This document shows, piece after piece, positions 53,160 to 63,737 of a stretch of DNA of 64,000 nt. The DNA lies in assembly GCA_003248775.1 (NCBI GenBank), contig QFQX01000004.1:62001-126000 (forward strand), given 5' to 3'. The notes under the pieces are model-generated. The model saw nothing but the letters and a program-made list of their open reading frames with translations, was not told where the DNA came from and ran no database searches. Position numbers and translations under genes: made by a program. The DNA is from Shinella sp. Its GTDB lineage: Bacteria; Pseudomonadota; Alphaproteobacteria; Rhizobiales; Rhizobiaceae. Each line of letters begins with the position of its first letter. The first letter of the stretch is position 1.

Positions 53160-54275
53160 TCAAAGCCTGTGACGGAAGAGCCAGGCTGACACGGGCAGCG
53201 TGACCGAGGCGATGGCCGCCAGCGCGAGGAATTCGTACCTCACCTCCGCCAGCCCCGCCCCTTCCAGATAAACCTGATGCACGATGCTGATCGCATAGCG
53301 CAGCGGATTGATGAGGGTCAGATATTGCAGAACATCCGGCATGTTCTCGATCGGCGTGGTCATGCCCGAGAGCAGCGTGAACGGCATGATGGTGACGAAG
53401 GACGAGATCATCGCCTGCTGCATGGTGAGCGCCAGGGCCGACAGGAAGAGACCGACACCGACCACCGCCGTCAGGAACAGCACGAGACCCGCATAGAGCA
53501 GGAAATAATTGCCTTCGAACGGAATGCGGAACCAGAATTGCGCCACCAGCAGGATGATGGTCGATTGCAGGAGGCCGACCATCATCGACGGAATCGCCTT
53601 GCCGATCATCACCTCGCCCGGCCGGAAAGGCGTCACCAGCAGCTGTTCGAACGTCCCCTCCTCCCGCTCGCGCGCCACCGACAGCGATGTCAGCACCATG
53701 GTCATCGTCATGGTGATCATCGCGACCATGGACGTGATCATGTTCCAGCGCGTCTCGAGATTGGGATTGAACCACGCGCGGGTCGAAAGTTTCACCTGAC
53801 CCGGCGCGGAAATGCCGTGGTCCTCGCGCCAGTCTTCCGCAAACCTCTGCGCGATCTGCGAGACATAGCCTTGCGCGGTGCCGGCGGTATTGGAATTGCG
53901 CCCGTCGGCGATGGCCTGCACCGAAGCCGTCTCGCCGGCGTTGAGCTTTCGCTCGAAACCATCCTCGATGACGACGACCACCACCGCGCGCTGCGCATCG
54001 ATCTGCGGCGCGATATCGGTGTCGTTGCGCAGCGTCGCCACCCTGCGGAAAACGCCGGAGCCATCGAAATGCCCGATCAGTTCACGCGATGCGCCAGTGT
54101 GATCGAGATCGAGCACGGCATAGGGCACATCGTTCAGATCATAGGTCGCGGCATAGCCGAAAATCAGGCTCTGCATGAGCGGTGGCACCACCAGAAGAAA
54201 CCGCGCCCGCGGATCCTTGAGCATGGCGAGCAGTTCCTTGCGGATCAGAGCGACGATGCGAAAAAGCGTATCCAT
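53160..54275 (-). CDS. ybhR: ABC-2 transporter permease YbhR-like
   Basis: The 371-residue permease has one N-terminal membrane segment, a large periplasmic domain (about residues 45-185), and five C-terminal membrane segments. The ABC-2 signature is 'REREEGTFEQLLVTPFRPGEVMIGKAIP'. The start ATG 54275 follows 'gaggtgatc'. It is the last gene of an operon with the order of E. coli ybhG-ybhF-ybhS-ybhR, five bases after the ybhS-like gene. E. coli YbhFSR has been linked to drug and Na+/H+ export; the substrate here is unknown. Confidence 0.88.
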   Translation of the reverse strand: MDTLFRIVALIRKELLAMLKDPRARFLLVVPPLMQSLIFGYAATYDLNDVPYAVLDLDHTGASRELIGHFDGSGVFRRVATLRNDTDIAPQIDAQRAVVVVVIEDGFERKLNAGETASVQAIADGRNSNTAGTAQGYVSQIAQRFAEDWREDHGISAPGQVKLSTRAWFNPNLETRWNMITSMVAMITMTMTMVLTSLSVAREREEGTFEQLLVTPFRPGEVMIGKAIPSMMVGLLQSTIILLVAQFWFRIPFEGNYFLLYAGLVLFLTAVVGVGLFLSALALTMQQAMISSFVTIMPFTLLSGMTTPIENMPDVLQYLTLINPLRYAISIVHQVYLEGAGLAEVRYEFLALAAIASVTLPVSAWLFRHRL

Positions 54276-54280
54276 GCCGA

Positions 54281-55428
54281 TCACCTCAGGCTCTTCTGCG
54301 TCGAACGGACCGCAATCGTCATCAGCAACAAGGCCATGCCGGCCAGCACCGCCGCATTGGGCAGCACGACGCTCCAGACATTGCCGGCAAGGAAAAGCGT
54401 CTGCAGAACCGAGACGAAGTAGCGGGCCGGGAAAATGTAGGAAATCAGCCGGACGACCTCCGGCATGCTGCGGATATCGAAAATGAAACCGGACAGGATC
54501 ATCGCCGGCAGAAAGGAAACGATCAGGGTGATCTGGCTGGAAACGAACTGGTTGCGCGTCACGGACGAGATCACCAGCCCCATGCCGAGCGCCACCAGCA
54601 GATAGAGCGAGGAGACGAAGATCAGGAGCAGCAGCGAACCGCGCATCGGCACGTTGAAAAGCACCTGGCTTCCGGCAATCGAAAGCCCGAGCCCCAGCAT
54701 ACCGAGCACGAAATAGGGAACCGTCTTGCCGAGCAGGATCTCGATAGGTCGGACGGGCATGACGAACAGTGCCTCGAAGGTGCCTCGCTCCCATTCCCGC
54801 GCCACCACGAGCGACGTCAGAAGTGCGCCGATCAGGGTCATCACCAGCACGATCAGGCCGGGAACGAGGAAATGCTGGCTGTTGTTGGCCGAGTTGAACC
54901 ACAGGCGGGTTTCGACAGCGACCTGCGGCACGCCGGCAGCAAGACGGCCATCCGCCTGATGTCGCGTCGCCCAGCTTCCGACCGCCCCTTGCGCATAGGA
55001 CAGCACGATGCGAGCCGTGTTAGCGTCTGTTCCGTTCACCACCACCTGCACCTCGGCCTTGCCGAGCGCCAGATCGCGGGCAAAATCGGCTGGAATACGC
55101 GCGATCCCGTCGATCTTCGCCGTCTTCAGCAAGCGCTCGGCATCCACCATGGTCTTCACGTCGATGGTCGAAAAATATTCCGACAGGCTGAAGCCGGCGG
55201 CCAGTTCGCGGGCCTCGTCGCTCGATTCTTCCATCACCACCGCAAGCGGCACCCGCTTGACGTCGAAGCTCAGGCCGTACCCGAAGAGAATGAGCAGCAG
55301 CATCGGCATGACAATGCCGACAATGATGCTGCTCGGGTCTCGCAGCACCTGATAGCTTTCTTTGCGGATCAGGGCCGCGATCCGCGCAAGGCTCGCAAGA
55401 GTTCCCGCAGTGCCGGACGTCGTGCCGC

Positions 55429-55432
<4 letters not shown>
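54281..55432 (-). CDS. ybhS: ABC-2 transporter permease YbhS-like
   Basis: The 383-residue ABC-2 permease is paralogous to its downstream neighbour: N-terminal anchor 'IRKESYQVLRDPSSIIVGIVMPMLLLILFGYGLSFD', periplasmic domain, then 'AREWERGTFEALFVMPVRPIEILLGKTVP' and four to five membrane segments. The ATG overlaps the ATPase stop by 4 bp. It probably forms a heterodimeric channel with the YbhR-like protein. Confidence 0.88.
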
Positions 55433-57197
<1,765 letters not shown>

Positions 57198-57201
<4 letters not shown>

Positions 57202-58205
57202 GATCCGGCTCCCTCGGCGGGTTTGCTGCCAGCGGCCGGGAATGTCACCGTCGCCGGCATGCCGAGCCTGAGTTGGTCGTGGGGATCTTCCACATGCACC
57301 CGCACCTCATAGACGAGGCTGGAGCGCAGTTCCTCGGTCTGCACCGTCTTCGGCGTGAATTCGGCAACCGGCGAGATGAAGCCGACCCGCCCGACGAAGG
57401 TCTTGTCGGGCGCGCTGTCTATGGCCACTTGCGCCGCCATGCCCTCGCGGATCAGGCCGAGTTCACTCTCCGAGACATAGGCCCGGACCCGCTTGTCGCC
57501 GGTCATGGCAAGCGACAGCACCGCGCGGCTCGGGGTCGCGATCTCGCCCGCTTCCATCAACTTCGAGCGGATGACGCCATCGGCCGGCGACTTGAGTTCC
57601 ATGTCGGCCAGCTGCTCCTTGAGAACGGCAAGCTGGGCCTTTGCGCCATCAAGCTGCGCTTCCGCCTGCGATATCTTTTCCTCGCGCGGACCGGCAAGAA
57701 CCAGATCGAGGGTCCTGCGGCTGACGATCACCTTGGCAGCCGCGATTTCGGAAGCCGCCTTCGCCTCGTCAAGCGACTGCTGGCTCGCCGTGCTCGTGCT
57801 GACGAGCTGGCGAACGCGGTCATATTGCTGCTTGAGATTGGCGGCATCGGTTTCAGAGGCAACGAGGTTCGCCCGCGCCTGGGCAATTTCCTCGGGGCGG
57901 CTACCGTTGCGCAACTCGGCCACGACCGCCTCGTTATAGGCAATCGTCGCTTCGGCCTGTGCGATTTGTGGCTCGATATTGCCGGTATCCTGCCGGGCAA
58001 GCACCTGCCCCGCATGAACGGAGGCACCCTCATCCACCAGGATTTCCGCGACACGGCGGCTGGCGTGGAAGGCAAGATCGGCCTGATCGAACTCCACATT
58101 GCCATAAAGCGCAAAGCCCGCCGCAGCGCTCTGGCTTTCACGATAATACCAGGCAGCCGCCCCGGCCAGGGCAAGCAGAACCACCACAACAAGCGCTTTT
58201 CGCAT
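57198..58205 (-). CDS. ybhG: HlyD-family membrane fusion protein YbhG-like
   Basis: This periplasmic adaptor has 335 residues. An N-terminal signal anchor (residues 3-20) is followed by a split lipoyl/barrel-sandwich domain ('ASRRVAEILVDEGASVHAGQVLARQD' and 'LKSPADGVIRSKLMEAGE') around a long coiled-coil hairpin (about 75-195). A beta-barrel domain closes the protein. The start is ATG 58205 with 'ggag' upstream; in-frame sequence further upstream crosses the operator and antisense of the regulator. It is the first gene of the exporter operon, divergent from the CecR-like gene across a 28-bp palindrome. Confidence 0.9.
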
Positions 58206-58251
58206 CACAAGTCTCCAGAATACCGCTTCAGCTAACGCCCTCTCGCCGAAT

Positions 58252-58279
58252 AAGTCAAATTCAAATTTGAATTTGACTT
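58252..58279. promoter_or_regulatory. Perfect 28-bp palindromic operator between ybhG and cecR
   Basis: The sequence 58252-58265 (aagtcaaattcaaa) is exactly repeated in inverse complement at 58266-58279. It is very AT-rich compared with its surroundings and lies between the divergent starts at 58205 and 58309. Size and symmetry fit a TetR dimer pair. The natural candidate ligand is the CecR-like regulator encoded next to it. Confidence 0.82.
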
Positions 58280-58308
58280 TTTTGCCACAATCCGCCAGCC
58301 TGCCCGGC

Positions 58309-58996
58309 ATGAAGGAAAGCTTGAACGAAACGGAAAAACGGCGCAGGCGCGACGACGGCGTCGCCACCCGTCGATTGTTGCTCGACCAAGCGACGAGGAT
58401 CTTCTCGGAGAAGGGCGTCGGCCGCACGACGAGCAAGGAAATCACCGCGGCAGCCGGCACCAACACGGCGGCGGTGAACTACTATTTCGGCAGCATCGGC
58501 AAGCTCTACGAGGAATTGCTCGTCGACGCTCATGACCGGCTGGTCAGCCTCGACAAGCTGAAGGCCATTGCCAGCCTCGACATCCCGCCGCAGCAGAGAC
58601 TGACGCGCCTGATAGAAATGGTCTCCACCATTCTGCTGGCATCACCGGGAGAGGCGGCATCCATCCGCCTGCTGATGCGGGAGATCTTTTCGCCCTCTCC
58701 TGCCTTCGAGGTTTTGAGGCAAAGGGCCATCCTGCCCAAGAAACGGGTCATGACGAACCTCGTCGCGGAGACTTTGGGCCTTCCCCCCGGACCATACCGC
58801 CGTCGCCCCCGCCACCATCGCCTGCGTCGGCCCCTTCCTGATGCTTCTGATCGGCGAAAAGACCGTCATTCCGACGCTTTTCCCCAATCTCGGCCTGTCA
58901 CGGGACGAACTGCCGCAATTGACCCGCAGCATGACCACCTTCATGCTGGGCGGGCTGAAGGCGCTTGCCGATGAGGCGCACACCACGTCTGGTTGA
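58309..58996 (+). pseudogene. cecR: CecR/YbiH-like TetR regulator with a one-base frameshift
   Basis: The N-terminal helix-turn-helix ('ATRRLLLDQATRIFSEKGVGRTTSKEITAAAGTNTAAVNYYFGS') and the first part of the CecR-type ligand domain read in one frame from ATG 58309. At a run of six C (58783-58788) the correct frame is lost. The zero frame continues as an Arg/Pro-rich nonsense tail to 58974. The frame reached by removing one C reads 'PDHTAVAPATIACVGPFLMLLIGEKTVIPTLFPNLGL...' to the stop at 58994-58996, restoring a normal TetR C-terminus of about 228 residues in total. It may be a true pseudogene, a phase-variable tract or a sequencing error. In E. coli, CecR controls the ybhGFSR operon. Confidence 0.85.
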
Positions 58997-59166
58997 CCAC
59001 CCTTCGGGCGAGTGACTATAGTGCCCGCAGCAGCGTGGGGTTGAGCGTCGGCGATAAATGCCAACACGTCAGCTTCGCGAATTCGTTATGAAGACACTCT
59101 ATCGTTTTGTGATATGGCGCTTCATGATGTGGAATGTGTTGCCTCCTGCCGGAAGAGAGGAAAAGC

Positions 59167-60981
59167 ATGTCGACTGCCAGCGTGATCCGGGCCGGAAATC
59201 CATCCCTTTCCAACATAGAAACGGCCATCGAGGCATTCGGACCTGATGAAGGTTCAGAAGCCGAAGCCTTCGAAGCCCTCACCCGCATGAGCGAGGCGAT
59301 GATCGCGCCCCTGACCGGCGGCCTTTCGCCGGCCGCGATTTCGCTTGCGATCTACGACTGGGCGATCCATCTCGGCATGGCTCCGGGCAAGCGTCTCGAA
59401 CTGGTGCAGAAGGCGCTCCGCAAGAGCAACCGCCTGCTGACGCATCTCGCGGCAACGGTCGCGGACCCTAGGACGCCACCCTGCATCGAACCACTGCCGG
59501 GCGACGACCGCTTCACCGCCGAGGAGTGGCAGCACTTTCCCTATAACGCCATGGCTCAGTGCTTCCTCCTGAACCAGCAATGGTGGCACAACGTCACCCG
59601 CGACGTTCCCGGCGTCACGCCCCACCATGAAGACGTGATTTCCTTTGCCACCCGCCAGATCCTCGACATCTTCTCGCCCTCGAACTTTGCGCTGACCAAT
59701 CCGGTGGTGATGAAACGCGCCTTCGAGACCGGCGGCATGAACTTCATCGAAGGTTTCAGGAATTTCATCGAGGACGCCAATCGCGAACTGACGAAACAGC
59801 CGGTCGCCGGCACCGAGGACTTCGTGCCCGGCGAAACGGTCGCGACGACGCCCGGCCGCGTCGTCTATCGCAACCGCCTGATCGAACTCATCCAGTATTC
59901 GCCTGTGACGGAGACGGTCCACGCCGAACCCGTGCTGATCGTGCCGGCCTGGATCATGAAGTATTACATTCTCGATCTGTCGCCGCAGAACTCGCTGATC
60001 CGTTATCTCGTCGCGCAGGGCCATACGGTTTTCTGCATTTCCTGGCACAATCCGACCGCCATAGACCGCGAGCTCGGCATGGACGACTATCGCCGCCTCG
60101 GCGTGATGGCCGCGCTCGATGCGATCAACGCCATCGTGCCCGGCAGCAAGGTGCATGCGACAGGTTATTGCCTCGGCGGAACTCTTGTTTCGATTGCCGC
60201 CGCCGCCATGGCGCGGGCGAAGGACGACCGGCTGGCCTCCGTCTCGCTGTTTGCCGCCCAGACCGATTTTTCCGAACCCGGCGAACTGGCGCTCTTCATC
60301 GACCACAGCCAGCTGCACTTTCTCGAAAGCGTCATGTGGAACCGGGGCTATCTCTCCGCCGACCAGATGGCTGGTGCCTTCCAGCTCCTGCGTTCCAACG
60401 ACCTCATCTGGTCGCGCGTGGTGCGCGACTACATGATGGGCGAGCGCTCCCCCATGATCGACCTCATGGCGTGGAATGCGGACACGACGCGCATGCCCTT
60501 CCGCATGCATGCGGAATATCTGCAGCGGCTTTATCTCGACAACGAGCTTGCGGCCGGTCGCTTCATGGTCGATGACCATCCGGCGGCATTGCAGAACATC
60601 CGCGCGCCCGTCTTTTCCGTCGGCACCGAGCGTGACCATGTCGCGCCGTGGAAATCCGTCTACAAGATCCACTACCTGACCGATACCGATGTCACTTTCG
60701 TGCTGACCAGCGGCGGCCACAATGCCGGCATCGTCAGCGAACCCGGCCATCCCCACCGCCACTACCGCATCACCACCAAGCTCACGGCCGATCCATGCCT
60801 GAGTGCCGAGGAATGGGCGGCCGATGCGCCCGTGCAGGAAGGCTCCTGGTGGACGCAGTGGTCGGCCTGGCTTGCCGGACATTCCTCACCGGAAAAGGTG
60901 ACCCCGCCACCGATGGGATCGAGCGAAAACGGCTATGGCGCCAGAGAAGCGGCTCCGGGTATCTATGTCCACCAGAAGTGA
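59167..60981 (+). CDS. phaC: Poly(3-hydroxyalkanoate) synthase, class I-like
   Basis: The 604-residue alpha/beta-hydrolase-fold polymerase has the lipase-like box 'GYCLGG' with nucleophile C335. The downstream Asp is in 'GTERDHVAPW' and the catalytic His in 'SGGHNAGIV'. The N-terminal PhaC_N region contains 'FALTNPVVMKRAFETGGMNFIEGFRNF'. The ATG at 59167 follows 'agaggaaaagc'. It is followed 7 bp later by a MaoC-phosphotransacetylase fusion and then ackA. In Ensifer meliloti a comparable pta-ackA operon starts with a PhaC-like ORF and is phosphate-starvation induced; I could not find a clear PHO box upstream here. Confidence 0.9.
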   Translation: MSTASVIRAGNPSLSNIETAIEAFGPDEGSEAEAFEALTRMSEAMIAPLTGGLSPAAISLAIYDWAIHLGMAPGKRLELVQKALRKSNRLLTHLAATVADPRTPPCIEPLPGDDRFTAEEWQHFPYNAMAQCFLLNQQWWHNVTRDVPGVTPHHEDVISFATRQILDIFSPSNFALTNPVVMKRAFETGGMNFIEGFRNFIEDANRELTKQPVAGTEDFVPGETVATTPGRVVYRNRLIELIQYSPVTETVHAEPVLIVPAWIMKYYILDLSPQNSLIRYLVAQGHTVFCISWHNPTAIDRELGMDDYRRLGVMAALDAINAIVPGSKVHATGYCLGGTLVSIAAAAMARAKDDRLASVSLFAAQTDFSEPGELALFIDHSQLHFLESVMWNRGYLSADQMAGAFQLLRSNDLIWSRVVRDYMMGERSPMIDLMAWNADTTRMPFRMHAEYLQRLYLDNELAAGRFMVDDHPAALQNIRAPVFSVGTERDHVAPWKSVYKIHYLTDTDVTFVLTSGGHNAGIVSEPGHPHRHYRITTKLTADPCLSAEEWAADAPVQEGSWWTQWSAWLAGHSSPEKVTPPPMGSSENGYGAREAAPGIYVHQK

Positions 60982-60988
60982 GACCGAA

Positions 60989-62395
60989 ATGCACCAGCCC
61001 CTTCTGACGAACCGGATCTTCGAGGAAATCGAGATCGGCGACAGCGCCAGCCTTGCGCGCACCATCGGTCGCAACGACATCGACCTCTTCGCCAGCGTCT
61101 CCGGCGACTATAATCCGGCACATGTCGATCCCGAATTCGCCGCCAAGGATTTCTTCGGCCACATCGTCGCCCATGGCATGTGGACGGCAGCGCTCGTCTC
61201 CGCCGTTCTCGGCACAAGACTGCCCGGCCCCGGCACCATCTATCTCGGGCAGGACCTGCAGTTCCGCAAGCCTGTATCCCCGGGAGACACCATCACCGCC
61301 ACCGTGACGGTCAAGGAAAAGCGGCCCGACAAGAACATCGTGCTGCTCGACACCCGCTGCACCAACCAGCATGACGAGGAGGTGCTGCTCGGCACAGCCA
61401 CCGTGATTGCCCCGTCCGAACGCATCGCCTGGCCGCAAACCGTGCCGACGGCAATCGCCGTGCAGCGGCACAACCGTTTCGATCCGATCGTGGAAGAGGC
61501 CCGCGCCCTTCCTCTTGCGAAGACGGCCTTCGTTCACCCCTGCTCACCGGAATCCATTCAGGCCGCCGTGGAGATGCGCGACGAAGGCCTGTTGGACCCC
61601 ATTCTCATCGGCCCCGAGGCGAAAATTCGCGCTGCGGCGGAAAAGGCCGGTCTCAGCCTCGATGGGTTCGAGATCATCGCCGTCGAGCACAGCCATGCCG
61701 CCGCCGCCAAGGGCGCGGAGTTAGCGGCCTCCTGCAAGGTCTCGACCTTGATGAAGGGCAGCCTGCATTCCGACGAACTGCTCGGCGCCGTCGTCGCAGG
61801 CGGTTCGGGCCTCAGGACCGAGCGGCGGATCAGCCATGTCTACATGATGGACGTGCCCGCCTATTCCAAGCTTCTGGCCGTAACCGACGCCGCGATCAAC
61901 ATCGCCCCCTCGCTCGAACAGAAACGCGACATCTGCCAGAACGCCGTCGATCTCATGCACATGCTCGGTCTTGTCGAGCCCAAGGTCGCCGTGCTCGCCG
62001 CCGTCGAAACGGTCAACGACAAGATGCCGGCGACGCTCGATGCGGCAGCGCTCACCGTCATGTCCTCCCGCGGGCAAATCACCGGCGCCAAGGTCGATGG
62101 CCCGCTTGCCTTCGACAACGCCATCAATCTCGATGCCGCCCGAACCAAAGGCATCGTTTCACCGGTCGCCGGTCAGGCAGACATCCTGCTGGTCCCCGAT
62201 CTCGAAGCCGGCAACATGCTCGCCAAGCAGCTGATCTATTTTGCCGGCGCCGATGCGGCCGGCCTCGTGCTCGGCGCGCGCGTTCCGATCATCCTCACGA
62301 GCCGCGCCGACAGCGTTAAGGTCCGCATCGCCTCTGCCGCTCTGGCAAAACTGGTTGCCGCCAGAAATGCCCAGCACGGACTGGCGCCCCTATGA
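60989..62395 (+). CDS. Bifunctional MaoC-type enoyl-CoA hydratase / phosphate acetyl(butyryl)transferase
   Basis: This 468-residue fusion has an N-terminal hot-dog MaoC domain (about residues 10-145; 'SGDYNPAHVDPEFAAKDFFGHIVAHGMW' holds the hydratase Asp/His). A phosphotransacetylase/phosphotransbutyrylase domain follows (about 160-468; 'TLMKGSLHSDELLGAVVAGGSGLRTERRISHVYMMDVP'). The second half makes acyl-phosphate from acyl-CoA for AckA; the first could supply (R)-hydroxyacyl-CoA to PhaC. The start ATG 60989 is 7 bp after the phaC stop. The 3' end overlaps ackA by 4 bp. Confidence 0.9.
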   Translation: MHQPLLTNRIFEEIEIGDSASLARTIGRNDIDLFASVSGDYNPAHVDPEFAAKDFFGHIVAHGMWTAALVSAVLGTRLPGPGTIYLGQDLQFRKPVSPGDTITATVTVKEKRPDKNIVLLDTRCTNQHDEEVLLGTATVIAPSERIAWPQTVPTAIAVQRHNRFDPIVEEARALPLAKTAFVHPCSPESIQAAVEMRDEGLLDPILIGPEAKIRAAAEKAGLSLDGFEIIAVEHSHAAAAKGAELAASCKVSTLMKGSLHSDELLGAVVAGGSGLRTERRISHVYMMDVPAYSKLLAVTDAAINIAPSLEQKRDICQNAVDLMHMLGLVEPKVAVLAAVETVNDKMPATLDAAALTVMSSRGQITGAKVDGPLAFDNAINLDAARTKGIVSPVAGQADILLVPDLEAGNMLAKQLIYFAGADAAGLVLGARVPIILTSRADSVKVRIASAALAKLVAARNAQHGLAPL

Positions 62396-63564
62396 GTGAA
62401 AAGCTCCTGCTGACCTTCAACGCCGGCTCATCGACGGTCAAGATCGGTCTGTTCCGGCGCGAGGATGGCCACGCCCGGCGCATCGGCAAGGGCATGATCG
62501 ACTTTCGCCACAAGCCCCTCACCTTCCATCTGGTCGAGGGACCGGAAACCTTCGATGTGCCGCTGGAAGCAGAAGGCGGTGACGTGCTGCACGAAGTGCT
62601 CGAAGAAACCTTCGGCTGGCTTGCCAATCACTTCGACCTGAATGCCGTCACCGCCGTCGGCCATCGCGTCGTGCATGGCGGCGATATCTTCCCCGGACCT
62701 GTCCTGATCGATGGCGAGGTAATCGCGAAGATCGCCTCTCTGACGTCGCTCGCGCCCCTGCACCAGCCGCAGAACCTTCGGCTGATCGAGGCGATCCGGC
62801 ATCTGAGGCCCCAATTGCCGCAGACGGCCTCCTTCGACACCGCTTTCCACCGCAGCCAGTCGCCAACCGTCCGGCGCTTCGCCATTCCCCGCGAATTCCA
62901 CGACAGGGGCATCAAGCGCTACGGCTTTCACGGCCTGTCCTACAAGTTCATCGCCAGCGCACTTGCGAAAGCCCATCCCGAGCGTGCCGAGGGACGGACG
63001 GTGGTCGCTCATCTCGGCAGTGGCGCGAGCATCTGCGCAATCGAAAGCGGCTTGAGCCGTGACAGCTCCATGGGCTTTTCCACGATCGACGGCATCCCCA
63101 TGGCCACGCGCTCCGGCGCGCTCGATCCGGGCGTGATCTTCCACTGGATGGGACAACTTGGCCTCTCCCGCGAAGAGGTCGAGGATATCGTCTACCACAA
63201 GTCTGGCCTCATCGGCCTTTCCGGCATCAGCGCCGACAGCCGGGTGCTGCTGGAAACCGATGCGGAGGCTGCACGTGAGGCGATCGACGTCTTCACCTTC
63301 CGTATTGCAGGAGAAATCGCCAGACTGACCGCCACCATCGGCGGGCTCGACACGCTCATCTTCACGGCCGGCATTGGCGAAAACCAGCCGCTGATCCGTC
63401 AGGACGTCTGCGACCGCCTCGCTTTCCTCGGCATCGAAATCGATGACGACGCCAATGCCGCGAATGCGGAAACGATCTCCTCGCCCGTTTCCCCCGTCGC
63501 CGTCATGGTCATCGCCACCGACGAGGAACAGGTCATCGCCGATGAGGCTCTTTCAGTTCTTTGA
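62392..63564 (+). CDS. ackA: Acetate kinase
   Basis: The 390-residue acetokinase of the ASKHA fold interconverts acetyl phosphate + ADP and acetate + ATP. Motifs present are 'NAGSSTVKIGLF' at the N-terminus, 'GHRVVHGG', 'HLGSGASICAI', 'DGIPMATRSGALDPG' and 'FTAGIGEN'. The ATG overlaps the stop of the MaoC-Pta gene (ATGA), so the kinase and transacetylase are coupled. A propionate/butyrate kinase specificity cannot be excluded. Confidence 0.95.
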   Translation: MSEKLLLTFNAGSSTVKIGLFRREDGHARRIGKGMIDFRHKPLTFHLVEGPETFDVPLEAEGGDVLHEVLEETFGWLANHFDLNAVTAVGHRVVHGGDIFPGPVLIDGEVIAKIASLTSLAPLHQPQNLRLIEAIRHLRPQLPQTASFDTAFHRSQSPTVRRFAIPREFHDRGIKRYGFHGLSYKFIASALAKAHPERAEGRTVVAHLGSGASICAIESGLSRDSSMGFSTIDGIPMATRSGALDPGVIFHWMGQLGLSREEVEDIVYHKSGLIGLSGISADSRVLLETDAEAAREAIDVFTFRIAGEIARLTATIGGLDTLIFTAGIGENQPLIRQDVCDRLAFLGIEIDDDANAANAETISSPVSPVAVMVIATDEEQVIADEALSVL

Positions 63565-63587
63565 CACAGAAGCGTCACGCAGCGAGG

Positions 63588-63638
63588 CTAAAGCATGACG
63601 CGCAAAAGTGTGCAGCGGTTTTGCGGCAGCGACATGCG
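63588..63638. repeat. 51-bp dispersed repeat, copy 2
   Basis: It matches 17235-17285 over the full 51 bases with five mismatches, in the same orientation. It lies 23 bp after the ackA stop, between ackA and the phosphonate gene. Confidence 0.75.
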
Positions 63639-63737
63639 GCAAGGTAAAGCTTTAAATTCGAGGACGGGCGCGGAGCGGACCGGTGAGTCGCACCCCCGCT
63701 GATGCCGCGATGACAGGAACGGGATGAGACAGTGCTG

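Noticed and set aside
59080..59140. Possible PHO box or inverted repeat (atgaag ... cttcat) upstream of phaC
   Set aside because: The half-sites do not match the CTGTCAT consensus at the required spacing, and the inverted arms are only six bases, far apart.
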